NCBI GenBank assembly: GCA_964423405.1
Contig: CAYREY010000001.1
Location: 94,055 to 158,054, forward strand
DNA length: 64,000 nucleotides
Source: Bog-950 sp964423405
GTDB taxonomy: Bacteria; Bacteroidota; Bacteroidia; Chitinophagales; LD1
Direction of reading: 5' to 3'
A program made the translations under genes and the position numbers. The notes below the pieces were generated by a model, which was not told the DNA's origin, made no database searches, and was given only the letters and a program-made list of their open reading frames with translations. Shown here in pieces: positions 25,958 through 34,212 of this stretch (position 1 is the first letter of the stretch; every line of letters begins with the position of its first letter).

Positions 25958-26281
25958 GTGAGCGAAGTATTAACCGAAGAAACTATTAAGAACGGCATTA
26001 TAGAGGTGCTAAAGACGGTATTTGACCCTGAGATACCTGTAAATATTTACGACCTTGGCCTTATTTACGAGATAAACGTTTTTCCCGACCATAATGTGGA
26101 GGTGGTAATGACCCTTACCTCGCCTAACTGCCCGGTGGCCGGTACCTTGCCCGGCGATGTGGAGCAGAAGGTAAAATCGGTAAACGGGGTAAACGATGTA
26201 ACCATTGAGCTGGTATTTGAACCGGCATGGAACCAGGAAATGATGAGCGAAGAGGCTAAACTTGAACTTGGCTTTTTATAA
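25958..26281 (+). CDS. MIP18/DUF59 family Fe-S assembly protein
   Basis: A 107-residue protein of the MIP18/DUF59 (SufT-like) family: DPEIPVNIYDLGLIYEI (22-38), VVMTLTSPNCPVAG with the conserved Cys 59, then ELVFEPAW. It takes part in maturation of iron-sulfur proteins, usually in or near SUF operons; here no suf genes are adjacent. Start GTG 25958 follows the -7 box by only five bases. It is read in the same direction as the bacilliredoxin gene. Confidence 0.92.
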   Translation: MSEVLTEETIKNGIIEVLKTVFDPEIPVNIYDLGLIYEINVFPDHNVEVVMTLTSPNCPVAGTLPGDVEQKVKSVNGVNDVTIELVFEPAWNQEMMSEEAKLELGFL

Positions 26282-26358
26282 CATTAGTATTGTATTTAAA
26301 CAGGTATTTGTATTTCTGTATTCAAACCAAAATCAAAAAAATCTAAAATTAAATTCTT

Positions 26359-26775
26359 ATGTATCCAGCAGAACTAGTAGCACCTATGAAAGCCGATTTG
26401 ACCTCGGTAGGTTTTCAGGAACTGACCACACCCGCCGATGTTGATATTGCTTTAACCCAAACCCCAGGCACTGTGTTTTTGGTATTTAACTCGGTATGCG
26501 GTTGCGCAGCAGGTGCTGCCCGCCCGGCCATAAAAGAAGCAGTAACCAACAGCAGCAAACTACCCAACAAAATGGTAACCGTATTTGCCGGTGTAGATAA
26601 AGAAGCGGTGAACAAAGCACGCGAGTACACATTGCCTTACCCTCCATCATCGCCAAGCATGGCCTTGTTTAAAGATGGTAAACTGGTACATTTTGTAGAG
26701 CGCCACCAGATAGAAGGCAACAATGCACAAACTATCAGCGAGCACCTGAAAAAAGTGTTTGAGCATTTCTGCTAG
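26359..26775 (+). CDS. BrxA/BrxB-type bacilliredoxin
   Basis: A 138-residue thioredoxin-fold protein (DUF1094). The active site is C47-G-C49 (NSVCGCAAGAARP), the CGC motif of bacilliredoxins, which remove bacillithiol from mixed disulfides on proteins. Several Bacteroidota make bacillithiol, so the role is plausible. Later conserved parts are YPPSSPSMALFKDGKLVHF and HQIEG. A terminator shared with RNase H follows. Confidence 0.93.
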   Translation: MYPAELVAPMKADLTSVGFQELTTPADVDIALTQTPGTVFLVFNSVCGCAAGAARPAIKEAVTNSSKLPNKMVTVFAGVDKEAVNKAREYTLPYPPSSPSMALFKDGKLVHFVERHQIEGNNAQTISEHLKKVFEHFC

Positions 26776-26792
26776 TAAAACAGGCCCGCAAC

Positions 26793-26828
26793 AAAAAGCC
26801 CGCATAGTAGTTACTATGCGGGCTTTTT
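26793..26828. terminator. Bidirectional terminator between convergent genes
   Basis: AAAAAGCCCGCATAGTA (26793-26809) pairs perfectly with TACTATGCGGGCTTTTT (26812-26828). It lies between the bacilliredoxin and the leftward RNase H gene. Confidence 0.95.
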
Positions 26829-26845
26829 TATTTAGAGAAAGAAGG

Positions 26846-27319
26846 CTAATCGCCGTTGGCATTAATACCGCTTTCGTAGCCGGTATCTACCAGCAAATTA
26901 CCGCCATCGGCGGCAGTGGTAGCAAGTACATCGCAGCGTTCGTTATAGGGGTGATCGTTATGGCCGCGCACCCATTTCATTTTTACATTGTGCTTGGGGT
27001 ATATGGCTAAAAAGCGGCGCCACAAATCGGGGTTCTTCTTATCCTTAAAGCCTTTTTTCTGCCAGCCAAATACCCAGCGTTGCTCAATGGCATCTACCAC
27101 ATATTTCGAGTCGGAGTAAATAACCACATCCAGTCCGGGGCGGGTAAGAGTTTCCAGAGCTACAATAACCGCAAGCAGTTCCATGCGGTTATTGGTAGTT
27201 AAGCGGTAGCCCTGCGAAAGCTCTTTTTCGGTTGGGCCATATTTAAGTATAGCACCATAACCACCACGACCGGGGTTACCACGCGCTGCACCATCGGTAT
27301 ATATTTCAACAACTGCCAT
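26846..27319 (-). CDS. rnhA: Ribonuclease HI
   Basis: A 157-residue enzyme that cleaves RNA in RNA-DNA hybrids. The four catalytic acidic residues are in place: D9 (YTDGAARGNPG), E47 (TNNRMELLAV), D70 (IYSDSKYV) and D130, with the handle-like WVFGWQKKGFKDK and WVRGHNDHPYNERCD. ATG 27319 is used because residue 2 onward starts the fold. The in-frame sequence upstream to 27394 overlaps the divergent tsaE start and is rejected. Confidence 0.97.
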   Translation of the reverse strand: MAVVEIYTDGAARGNPGRGGYGAILKYGPTEKELSQGYRLTTNNRMELLAVIVALETLTRPGLDVVIYSDSKYVVDAIEQRWVFGWQKKGFKDKKNPDLWRRFLAIYPKHNVKMKWVRGHNDHPYNERCDVLATTAADGGNLLVDTGYESGINANGD

Positions 27320-27385
27320 GCGGGCGAAAGTAAATCTTTGCCGGATATAGCAAACAGGTACCGCTAATTTTACAGATATTGCGTT

Positions 27386-27808
27386 GTGAAACAACAGGAG
27401 ATTTCGATAACTGATATAAGCGAACTGCCCAGCGTAGCCAGTGCTATATTACAGTTTGCCAAAGGCTGTAAGGTGTTTACATTTTATGCCGATATGGGGG
27501 CCGGTAAAACCACCCTGATAAAAGAGTTATGTAAACAACTTGGCTCGCACGATAATTTTTCGAGCCCCACCTACAGTATTGTAAACGAGTACACAGTACC
27601 TACCGGTAAAATTTATCACATGGATTGTTACCGGCTTAAAAACGCCAATGAGGCACTGGACATTGGTATAGAAGATTACCTGAACGGCGATAACTACTGT
27701 TTTATTGAATGGCCGGAGTTGATTGAACAGTTTCTACCGGCCGATGTTATTAAAATCTCTATCCGCACCGAGGGAAATATCCGGAATGTATCTATATTTA
27801 AGGACTGA
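27386..27808 (+). CDS. tsaE: tRNA threonylcarbamoyladenosine biosynthesis ATPase TsaE
   Basis: A 140-residue P-loop ATPase: Walker A MGAGKTTLIKEL (37-48), then FSSPTYSIVNEY (about 60-71), HMDCYRL and the C-terminal FIEWPEL. It works with TsaB and TsaD to make t6A37 in tRNA. GTG 27386 is the start. It is divergent from rnhA by 66 bases and 106 bases upstream of the alanine dehydrogenase gene, a pairing often seen in Bacteroidota. Confidence 0.96.
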   Translation: MKQQEISITDISELPSVASAILQFAKGCKVFTFYADMGAGKTTLIKELCKQLGSHDNFSSPTYSIVNEYTVPTGKIYHMDCYRLKNANEALDIGIEDYLNGDNYCFIEWPELIEQFLPADVIKISIRTEGNIRNVSIFKD

Positions 27809-27914
27809 TAATAATGCCTGTTGCTCCTTCAACGGCTTTGGTATCAGTAACATTTAACCTTGTATTGGGTATTATCAAAATACTCAATACCAACTACTCA
27901 ATACTTCATAAAGT

Positions 27915-29138
27915 ATGTCGGAAAAGAAGAAGGATTTTGAAGGCCTGGCCAGTAAATTAGGCCTGCAACCAATGGAGCAACCCAGCATGGTAGCCACACG
28001 CAGGGCCAAATTGTTTATTGGCATCCCCAAAGAACGTAGTTTTCAGGAACACCGGATAGGCTTAACGCCCGAATCGGTAAAAACGCTGGTAGCCAACGGG
28101 CACCGCATAGTAATAGAGCGCGGTGCGGGTATTGAATCGAGTTTTAGCGATAACGATTACTCCGAAGCGGGTGCCGATATATCGGACAGTATACAGGAAG
28201 TATTTAGCGCCGACATAGTAATTAAAATTGCACCACCGCAACTGGATGAGATAGAGATGCTGCAAAGCGGTGCTACGCTTATATCGCCCATACACCTGCC
28301 TACGCTTAAAAAGGAATACATACAGATGCTGATGAAAAAGAAAATAACAGCATTGGCGTATGAATATACCAACGACGAGGCCGGTCGTTTTCCGTTTGTA
28401 CGGGCCATGAGCGAGATAGCCGGCAATAGTGTAATACTACTGGCTGCCGAATACCTGAGCAATGCTAATGAAGGCAAGGGAATATTACTGGGTGGCATAT
28501 CGGGTGTACCACCGGCCAAAGTGGTAATACTGGGTGCCGGAGTGGTAGGTGTATTTGCTGCGCGTGCCGCTATAGGATTGGGTGCATTGGTATCGGTATT
28601 TGACAACAACGTATTTAAACTGCAACGCCTGCAGGATAAAATAAATGCCCGTGTGTTTACATCTACTATTTCGCCGGGGATACTGGAGCAGGAACTGAAA
28701 ACTGCCGATGTGGCCATAGGTGCCATACACAGCAAACAGGGCCGCACACCGGTAATAGTAACCGAAGATATGGTGAGCAAAATGAAACCGGGCAGCGTTC
28801 TGATTGATGTTAGTATAGACCAGGGTGGCTGCTTCGAAACATCGAAGGTTACCAGCCATGCCGAGCCTACGTTTACCTGCTACGATGTAACCCACTACTG
28901 TGTGCCGAATATACCATCGCGTGTATCGCGTACGGCTTCGCATGCATTTTCAAACATACTTACGCCTATACTGTTACGCTGCGGCGAGTTGAGCGGTATT
29001 AAAAACCTGATATACGACGACGGTGGCATCCGCAACGGTATTTACCTGTACAAAGGTAACCTTACCAACGAACACCTGTCGAACCGGTTTGGTATAAAAA
29101 ACAGCAACCTCGATTTGCTGTTTGCTACTAACCTGTAG
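27915..29138 (+). CDS. ald: Alanine dehydrogenase (Bacteroidota long form)
   Basis: A 407-residue NAD-dependent enzyme interconverting alanine and pyruvate plus ammonia. The N-terminal extension of about 30 residues is followed by the AlaDh/PNT N-domain (IGIPKERSFQEHRIGLTP), the catalytic Lys of the KKKITALAYEY region, the NAD-binding motif VVILGAGVVGVFAARAA (about 197-213), and the C-terminal VPNIPSRVSRTASHAFSN typical of alanine dehydrogenase rather than PntA. It is likely in the same transcription unit as tsaE. Confidence 0.95.
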   Translation: MSEKKKDFEGLASKLGLQPMEQPSMVATRRAKLFIGIPKERSFQEHRIGLTPESVKTLVANGHRIVIERGAGIESSFSDNDYSEAGADISDSIQEVFSADIVIKIAPPQLDEIEMLQSGATLISPIHLPTLKKEYIQMLMKKKITALAYEYTNDEAGRFPFVRAMSEIAGNSVILLAAEYLSNANEGKGILLGGISGVPPAKVVILGAGVVGVFAARAAIGLGALVSVFDNNVFKLQRLQDKINARVFTSTISPGILEQELKTADVAIGAIHSKQGRTPVIVTEDMVSKMKPGSVLIDVSIDQGGCFETSKVTSHAEPTFTCYDVTHYCVPNIPSRVSRTASHAFSNILTPILLRCGELSGIKNLIYDDGGIRNGIYLYKGNLTNEHLSNRFGIKNSNLDLLFATNL

Positions 29139-29270
29139 TTTCATATTCTCGCAGAACGCACAGACAACACAGAAAAAATACATCGCTAATCATTTCGATG
29201 TATTCTGTTAAGTATACGGGCGCTATCATTTCATTCACATTTATTTGTTCCGTATTACGGATTTGACTGT

Positions 29271-29278
29271 TATTTTCG
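29271..29278 (+). promoter_or_regulatory. -7 box TATTTTCG
   Basis: TAnnTTCG lies 11 bases before ATG 29290. A TTG at 29245-29247 lies 23 bases upstream, a few bases wider than ideal. Confidence 0.5.
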
Positions 29279-29289
29279 CGCAAAACAGA

Positions 29290-29664
29290 ATGATGGGAAG
29301 CTACGTAGATAATAACCTTATACGCGACGAACATGTGGTATACGAAACCAAATACCACTGGAAAATATACTTTACCCTACAGGGTTTGTTTACCCTGTTT
29401 ATTGTACCGGCGTTAAAGCAGTGGAGCGATGAGTTTGTGGTAACCAATAAACGTATTATAGTTAAAACGGGCATCTTTTCCCGCCGTACGCTGGAGATGA
29501 ACCTGAACAAAATAGAGAGTGTAAATGTTGATCAGGGGATAGTGGGCCGCATGCTTGGCTATGGTACTATTACCATTATAGGCACCGGTGGCACCCGCGA
29601 ATCGTTTCCGGATATAGCCAATGCAGTTGAGTTCCGTAAACGTTTCCAGGAAGTATCTTCGTAA
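29290..29664 (+). CDS. PH-domain (bPH2/YdbS-like) protein
   Basis: A 124-residue protein. It starts at ATG 29290 (or 29293), because the -7 box lies just upstream. The fold is a bacterial PH domain: DEFVVTNKRIIVKTGIFSRRTLEMNLNKIESV, then GRMLGYGTITIIGTGGT and a final helix. It has no full membrane helix, only a hydrophobic YFTLQGLFTLFIVPAL stretch. The role is unknown; lipid or membrane binding is inferred. Confidence 0.88.
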   Translation: MMGSYVDNNLIRDEHVVYETKYHWKIYFTLQGLFTLFIVPALKQWSDEFVVTNKRIIVKTGIFSRRTLEMNLNKIESVNVDQGIVGRMLGYGTITIIGTGGTRESFPDIANAVEFRKRFQEVSS

Positions 29665-29688
29665 TGCGGATTTTGGATTGGGGATTTT

Positions 29689-29761
29689 GGATTAAATACC
29701 AATACAGAGCCTGATATTTTAGAATTTAGATTTTAGATTTCGGATTAAATACCAATGCAGA
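29689..29761. repeat. Direct repeat in the intergenic gap before the Smr gene
   Basis: GGATTAAATACCAATACAGA (29689-29708) and GGATTAAATACCAATGCAGA (29742-29761) differ at one base. They are embedded in GATTTTGGATT/GATTTTAGATTT-like AT-rich runs, a type of repetitive filler common in Bacteroidota. Confidence 0.75.
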
Positions 29762-29793
29762 AATAAAGAGTTAATACAGAGTTGGAGTAAGCC

Positions 29794-30204
29794 ATGGGTA
29801 AGAAGAAGAAAAATAAGGCACAAGCAGGTAACACCAGCGGTATACCGGGTTTCGACCCCGAGTTGCTGCGCCAGTACCTGATGGGTGCTACCAACCCCGG
29901 CTTTAGCAACAAAATAGAGATGCGCGAAGAAGTAGTAGACCTGCACCTGGAGAAAATAGAAGCAGGCCGCGCCGGCGTACCGGCACAGGATGCCCTTTTT
30001 TACCAGATGGATGAATTTGAAAAGGCACTGGACCGGGCTATTGCAGCCGGTAAAATGGAACTGCGTATAGTGCACGGGCTGGGCAAAGGCAAGCTAAAGG
30101 CCGAGATATGCAAATACCTGGATAAACACCCGCATGTAAGCAGCTACAACCACGATTACAGCACCCGCTACGGGTATGGCAGCACTGTTGTATACTTTTA
30201 CTGA
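29794..30204 (+). CDS. Smr-domain (MutS2-type) putative nuclease
   Basis: A 136-residue protein. The basic disordered N-terminus (GKKKKNKAQ) leads to a Smr domain: VDLHLEKI (about 48-55), a linker with FEKALDRAIA, then RIVHGLGKGKLKAEICKYLDKHPHV. The DLH and HGxGxG landmarks are those of Smr endonucleases acting on branched DNA or, in related proteins, mRNA. It is a stand-alone domain, not fused to MutS2. Confidence 0.92.
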   Translation: MGKKKKNKAQAGNTSGIPGFDPELLRQYLMGATNPGFSNKIEMREEVVDLHLEKIEAGRAGVPAQDALFYQMDEFEKALDRAIAAGKMELRIVHGLGKGKLKAEICKYLDKHPHVSSYNHDYSTRYGYGSTVVYFY

Positions 30205-30256
30205 CAGTAAACATTTTAGTGTGCAAGCGGGTGGATAACCCTGATTTACTATGGCG

Positions 30257-30264
30257 TACCTTTG
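30257..30264 (+). promoter_or_regulatory. -7 box TACCTTTG
   Basis: A perfect TAnnTTTG 17 bases before ATG 30282. No TTG stands at the ideal -33 distance. Confidence 0.6.
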
Positions 30265-30281
30265 TGGATAAATAAGAAACC

Positions 30282-30683
30282 ATGAAGAAAGTACTTAAAG
30301 CCATGAGCTGCGTGATGATGCTGACCCTTTTTGCAACCGTAGCTTCGGCGCAAAATGAAGTAGCAGTGAATGTACCTAAAGCCACCGCTATAGTAGAAAA
30401 CCCCACCGCCCCTGCTGCCAACACGGCCAGTAAAGAAGTAACCATAGTATTGCGCAACGGTGCCGAAAAATCGGTAGCGGTGTTTGCCGGCCCTAAAGAC
30501 CAGCTGAAAGAACCTAAGATTACCGTAGTAGGTGGCCTTAGCAAAAACAACCTGTACCTGAAAGAAAATGATGCCGTTTGCTTAATGACCGTTGACAAAC
30601 GCCCCGTAGCCTGCACCATTATTAAACCCGGTGTAACTACCGTAGAGGTTAACGCCTCAGCCAATGGCATTACCAGCAAATAA
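30282..30683 (+). CDS. Secreted protein of unknown function
   Basis: A 133-residue protein with signal peptide (MKKVLKAMSCVMMLTLFATVASAQ). The mature part is small and beta-rich (EVTIVLRNGAEKSVAVFAG, LYLKENDAVCLMTVDKRPVACTII), with two Cys about 12 apart that could pair. No family recognised. It is monocistronic, with its own promoter box and a terminator. Confidence 0.75.
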   Translation: MKKVLKAMSCVMMLTLFATVASAQNEVAVNVPKATAIVENPTAPAANTASKEVTIVLRNGAEKSVAVFAGPKDQLKEPKITVVGGLSKNNLYLKENDAVCLMTVDKRPVACTIIKPGVTTVEVNASANGITSK

Positions 30684-30714
30684 GCTGCTATAACTTTTTT
30701 AGTTTTTGTGTATG

Positions 30715-30749
30715 AATAAAATAGCCGGGAGGAACCCGGCTATTTTATT
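30715..30749. terminator. Bidirectional terminator between convergent genes
   Basis: AATAAAATAGCCGGG (30715-30729) pairs perfectly with CCCGGCTATTTTATT (30735-30749). The stop codon of the leftward DUF1801 gene (30740-30742) lies inside the right arm. Confidence 0.93.
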
Positions 30750-31138
30750 TTACGTTTGGCCTTAGCGGCTTTCTTTTTCAGCGCTTTAGCTTCGTTCTCT
30801 TTTACCCTGAACTTTACGATATCGGCAATCAGCTTTAGCGGCAGCTTTTGGCTTAAGGGAAACTGTATGGTGCCTTTGCTGGTGTTATACTTTGCCAGCT
30901 TATCGCTAAAGCAACTTACACCAACCGATGCAGGATAAAAACCGATATGTTCTTTCCATGCAGCAAAATACACCAGTATTCCGTTTTGCTTATAGGCAGG
31001 CATCTGGTAGCTGATTACTTCCTCGGCATTGGGGGCTGCTTTTTTAATAGTCTGCCTTAATTGCTGTAACACAGGCTGCACTGCCGCAGGTTGCGTAGCT
31101 ATATAACTATCTACATTTAGTGGCGCTTCTGCTTTCAT
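30740..31138 (-). CDS. DUF1801 (YdhG-like) protein
   Basis: A 132-residue protein of the DUF1801/YdhG family: an N-terminal helix IATQPAAVQPVLQQLRQTI, then EVISYQMPAYKQNGILVYFAAWKEHIGFYP (about 41-70), and a Lys-rich tail (KALKKKAAKAKRKIK). The fold is like that of YjbR-type DNA-binding domains; function unknown. It is the last gene of a five-gene leftward unit with VOC and SRPBCC genes. Confidence 0.92.
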   Translation of the reverse strand: MKAEAPLNVDSYIATQPAAVQPVLQQLRQTIKKAAPNAEEVISYQMPAYKQNGILVYFAAWKEHIGFYPASVGVSCFSDKLAKYNTSKGTIQFPLSQKLPLKLIADIVKFRVKENEAKALKKKAAKAKRKIK

Positions 31139-31159
31139 AATATCGTAGTGGCTACTTCC

Positions 31160-31690
31160 CTATTTCTCCAGTACGTTTTTCAGGTTGCTTAATCCGGCCA
31201 GCATATCTTTACCCAGCATGTTTTTAAACACCGGTGTAAGTATGCTAAAAGGAAACTGCGTAGGCCCCTCAAAAACCCAGGTAACCGTACTTTGGTTGCC
31301 GGTAGCAGTTACACGCATAATGGTAGTAGCGGTGTTTTTCATCGGACGTTCAAAGCGCAACTGACAGGTTATACTTTCGCTTTGCTTAATGGCGGTAATT
31401 TCCTGCGCACCGGCACCGGTGTTTTTGTTATCGCTATCCCAGGTGTAAATAAAACCAACTGTACCATCGGTACCGGTAGTAGTTACGCGTTTATTAGGGT
31501 CGCTCATATTCCATACACTATAACTATCCTGATTGCGGATAAGTTTTATGTATTCGAACACAGCATTGGCTGGTCGGTTAATAACTATGCTTTGCTCTAT
31601 CTGCATCTGTTTGGGAGCCAACAAAGCTGCAATAATCACTATAGCAAGTATTACTGCAGCAATTATTAGTATTAGGGCTAATGTGCTCAT
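31160..31690 (-). CDS. SRPBCC protein with N-terminal membrane anchor
   Basis: A 176-residue protein. One N-terminal helix (LALILIIAAVILAIVIIAALL) is followed by a START-like (polyketide cyclase/SRPBCC) domain: QIEQSIVINRPANAVFEYI, then WDSDNKNTGAGAQEI and TTIMRVTATGNQSTVTW, and a final helix. These bind hydrophobic ligands. It lies three bases from the VOC gene upstream of it in the same unit. Confidence 0.87.
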   Translation of the reverse strand: MSTLALILIIAAVILAIVIIAALLAPKQMQIEQSIVINRPANAVFEYIKLIRNQDSYSVWNMSDPNKRVTTTGTDGTVGFIYTWDSDNKNTGAGAQEITAIKQSESITCQLRFERPMKNTATTIMRVTATGNQSTVTWVFEGPTQFPFSILTPVFKNMLGKDMLAGLSNLKNVLEK

Positions 31691-31693
31691 GTG

Positions 31694-32119
31694 TTATTTG
31701 TTTATGTGTTGTGCTTCGTCGTAATGCAGCAGCCATTGCTGGCCGTATTTATCTATCAGGTCGCCGAACAGGGCTCCCCAAAAGCTAATCTCCAGCGTAT
31801 GGGTGGCACGTCCGCCGGCAACAAGCGCAGCATAGTAACGGCGTATATCCTCCTCGCTACTGCAATCAAGCATCAGCGATACATTATTGCCTTTGGTTAA
31901 TCCATCATCACCAATCATATCGCTGCCCATTAATACCAGGTTGCCATTGCTAAGCCTGCTATGCAATATAAGGTCTTTCATTTGCGGCGGTAGCTTATCG
32001 GCTAACGGCGATTCGCCAACGGTTTGTAACTGCAACTCTCCCCCCAGGCATTGCTGATAAAAAGCCATCGCCTCGCGGCAGTTGCCATTAAAAGTAAGGT
32101 ACGATTGTATGGTGGGCAT
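31694..32119 (-). CDS. VOC-family (PhnB-like) protein 1
   Basis: A 141-residue glyoxalase/bleomycin-resistance-fold protein of the PhnB group: SYLTFNGNCREAMAFYQQCLGGEL at the start, then ILHSRLSNGNLVLMGSD and the C-terminal GDLIDKYGQQWLLHY. It may be a metal-dependent dioxygenase or a binding protein; substrate unknown. It follows the next VOC gene with a one-base gap, so the pair is co-translated. Confidence 0.9.
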   Translation of the reverse strand: MPTIQSYLTFNGNCREAMAFYQQCLGGELQLQTVGESPLADKLPPQMKDLILHSRLSNGNLVLMGSDMIGDDGLTKGNNVSLMLDCSSEEDIRRYYAALVAGGRATHTLEISFWGALFGDLIDKYGQQWLLHYDEAQHINK

Positions 32120-32120
32120 G

Positions 32121-32597
32121 TTATGCTTTTAAAAGAGTTTCTATATCCAGCTTTTTCATTTTTAAGAAAGCAGCTGTAACATGTGGTGCTTTCACAGGGT
32201 CGCTCATTAGCTGGCTTAGTACTTCGGGTACTATTTGCCAGGTTAAACCAAATTTATCGGTTAACCAGCCGCATTGCACCTCCTCTCCGCCTTCGGTTAA
32301 CCGGCTCCAGAAATGATCTATTTCTGCCTGGTCTTTACACATTACCTGTAGCGATGCCGCCCAGTTAAACTTAACACCCGGAGGGGCAGCATTGAGTGCG
32401 GTAAACTCAAGCCCATCTAATGTAAACTGTACGGCCATTACACTACCTACAGGCTGCTGGTGTAGTTCCAGCCCCTCTTTACTATACCTGTTTATATTAC
32501 CTATAGATGAGTTTTTGAAAATGGAAGTATAAAACTGTGCAGCTTCTTCTGCCCCGTTTTCGAACCACAGGCAGGGTACTATTTTATTTGTAATCAT
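32121..32597 (-). CDS. VOC-family (PhnB/3-demethylubiquinone methyltransferase-like) protein 2
   Basis: A 158-residue protein: KIVPCLWFENGAEEAAQFYTSIF, then the AVQFTLDGLEFTALNAAP strand and CGWLTDKFGLTWQIVP. It matches the short VOC group often mis-named 3-demethylubiquinone-9 3-methyltransferase. No SAM site is visible, so a methyltransferase role is unlikely. It is a member of the 33090-30740 unit. Confidence 0.9.
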   Translation of the reverse strand: MITNKIVPCLWFENGAEEAAQFYTSIFKNSSIGNINRYSKEGLELHQQPVGSVMAVQFTLDGLEFTALNAAPPGVKFNWAASLQVMCKDQAEIDHFWSRLTEGGEEVQCGWLTDKFGLTWQIVPEVLSQLMSDPVKAPHVTAAFLKMKKLDIETLLKA

Positions 32598-32667
32598 TGT
32601 TATTGTGTTTAGGTTAAATACAGAGCTTGTATAACTATTGTATTCTTTGCTTGCTTAACATTGCAGA

Positions 32668-33090
32668 CTAATTCTGCTCCACGTATTTCTTAAAGTTATC
32701 CAGTATAGCTTGCCAGCCTGCGCGCTGCATCTCTACGGGGTTCTGGTTCTCAGCATCAAAGGTTTCGGTTACAGTAGTGTTGCTACCGTTGCTTTCGAAC
32801 ACTACGCGCACTTTGCGATTATCGCCCAACGTATAAGCTATTACTTTATGTATTTCTACCTCATCGTACACACCGCCAAAATCGAAACCAAAGCTGCCAT
32901 CTTTAGCTTCCATGCGACTGCTGAACGAACCACCTATACGCAAATCGTTTTCGGCACGCGGGGTGTGCCAATCGGGGCTGGCGTTATTCCAGTTCATAAT
33001 ATCGGCCGGGGTGGTCCATTGTTTCCATACTTTATCTACCGGTGCATTAATTACTGCGCTGATAGTTACCTGTGGTGTTGCGTTTTCCAT
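32668..33090 (-). CDS. SRPBCC/AHSA1-type protein
   Basis: A 140-residue protein with the AHSA1 pattern: VTISAVINAPVDKVWKQWTTPADIMNWN, then GGSFSSRMEAKDGSFGFDFGG and a final helix (GWQAILDNFKKYVEQN). It is the first gene of the leftward five-gene unit, divergent from the GlxA-type regulator by 132 bases. The set VOC, VOC, SRPBCC, SRPBCC and DUF1801 is a common association in Bacteroidota. Ligand unknown. Confidence 0.9.
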   Translation of the reverse strand: MENATPQVTISAVINAPVDKVWKQWTTPADIMNWNNASPDWHTPRAENDLRIGGSFSSRMEAKDGSFGFDFGGVYDEVEIHKVIAYTLGDNRKVRVVFESNGSNTTVTETFDAENQNPVEMQRAGWQAILDNFKKYVEQN

Positions 33091-33115
33091 TGTTTGTTGT
33101 TTTAGGGGGATGTAA

Positions 33116-33156
33116 TAATTAGTTAATGACGCAAATATGATACCTATTAATTAGTT
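33116..33156. promoter_or_regulatory. Direct repeat TAATTAGTT, candidate operator of the GlxA-type regulator
   Basis: TAATTAGTT occurs at 33116-33124 and 33148-33156, starts 32 bases apart (about three helical turns), in the divergent region between the SRPBCC unit and an AraC-family regulator. AraC-type dimers often bind two direct half-sites. The assignment is inference. Confidence 0.4.
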
Positions 33157-33187
33157 GTGTAATGCGCAAAAACGACATACTGAGGGG

Positions 33188-33218
33188 TTGATTGCGACAG
33201 ATACTACGTTTATATTCA
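33188..33218 (+). promoter_or_regulatory. Promoter TTG-N20-TATATTCA before the regulator
   Basis: TTG (33188-33190), 20 bases, TATATTCA (33211-33218), then ATG only four bases later at 33223. Spacing is ideal; the -7 box differs from TAnnTTTG at the last two T/G positions. A nearly leaderless transcript is implied. Confidence 0.5.
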
Positions 33219-33222
33219 CCCT

Positions 33223-34200
33223 ATGAAAAATGTATCGATACTGGTGCCCGAGACGGCGGTAATAGAGGCTATAGCCGACCCACACTATATGTTTAAGGCT
33301 GTAAACCAGTTTCTTATATCGCAAGGCAAGCAACCGCTGTTTAATGTGCAACTGGTGGGGCTAACCCGCGAAGTAAAGCTGGAGAACAGTCTTTACTCGG
33401 TACATACCGAAAAGCTGATTGATGAGGTGGATAAGGCGGATATGATATTTATACCGGCCATTAGCGGCGATATACCCACCGCCTTAAAGCTGAATAAAGA
33501 TTTTGTGCCCTGGCTGAGAAATCAATACGAGGCCGGTGCCGAACTGGCATCGTTGTGCATTGGTTCGTTTCTGCTGGCCTCTACCGGTTTGCTGAACGGC
33601 AAGAAATGTTCTTCGCACTGGAATTCATCTACCGAGTTTAGAAATATGTTTCCGGATGTTGAGTTGATAGATGGCAGTATTATAACCGAAGACCAGGGCA
33701 TATACAGCAGCGGTGGCGCAAATTCGTACTGGAGCTTGCTATTGTACCTGGTAGAAAAATACACCGACCGCGATACGGCCATACTGGCATCGAAATTTTT
33801 TGCTGTGGATATAGACCGCGATAGCCAGGCGCAGTTTATGATGTTTAAAGGCCTGAAAGAACACAGCGATACCGATATACTTAAAGTACAGGAGTATATA
33901 GAAGAACACTATGCCGATAAAATACCGGTAGAAGAACTGGCCGATAAACATGCCATTGGCCGACGTAGTATAGAGCGGCGTTTTAAAAAAGCTACCGGCC
34001 ATACCATAGTTGAGTACATACAGCGTGTAAAGATTGAAGCCGCCAAACGCAGTTTTGAATCGAGCCGCAAAAACATTAACGAAGTAATGTACGATGTGGG
34101 CTATACCGACACGAAGGCATTCCGCCAGTTGTTTAAAAAAATTACCGGGCTAACGCCCATAGAGTACCGCAATAAATACAACAAGCAGGCGATGGGCTAA
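33223..34200 (+). CDS. GlxA-family transcriptional regulator (DJ-1/PfpI + AraC HTH)
   Basis: A 325-residue regulator. The N-terminal half is a DJ-1/PfpI domain with the nucleophile-elbow Cys 112 (ASLCIGSFLLASTG). The C-terminal half has two AraC-type helix-turn-helix units: VEELADKHAIGRRSIERRF, and INEVMYDVGYTDTKAFRQLFKK followed by ITGLTPIEYR. It probably controls the divergent SRPBCC/VOC unit, and perhaps itself, through the TAATTAGTT repeats. Its inducer is unknown. Confidence 0.93.
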   Translation: MKNVSILVPETAVIEAIADPHYMFKAVNQFLISQGKQPLFNVQLVGLTREVKLENSLYSVHTEKLIDEVDKADMIFIPAISGDIPTALKLNKDFVPWLRNQYEAGAELASLCIGSFLLASTGLLNGKKCSSHWNSSTEFRNMFPDVELIDGSIITEDQGIYSSGGANSYWSLLLYLVEKYTDRDTAILASKFFAVDIDRDSQAQFMMFKGLKEHSDTDILKVQEYIEEHYADKIPVEELADKHAIGRRSIERRFKKATGHTIVEYIQRVKIEAAKRSFESSRKNINEVMYDVGYTDTKAFRQLFKKITGLTPIEYRNKYNKQAMG

Positions 34201-34212
34201 TATGCACTACTA

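Noticed and set aside
28157..28780. Minus-strand frame of 207 residues
   Set aside because: Antisense to the alanine dehydrogenase NAD-binding region. Low-complexity Ser/Thr/Ala composition, no domain.
30038..30679. Minus-strand frame of 213 residues
   Set aside because: Antisense to the Smr gene end and the secreted-protein gene, crossing a promoter and two real frames. No recognisable features.
32121..32597. Methyltransferase function for the VOC protein 2
   Set aside because: Family members are often labelled 3-demethylubiquinone methyltransferase, but no SAM-binding motif is present.
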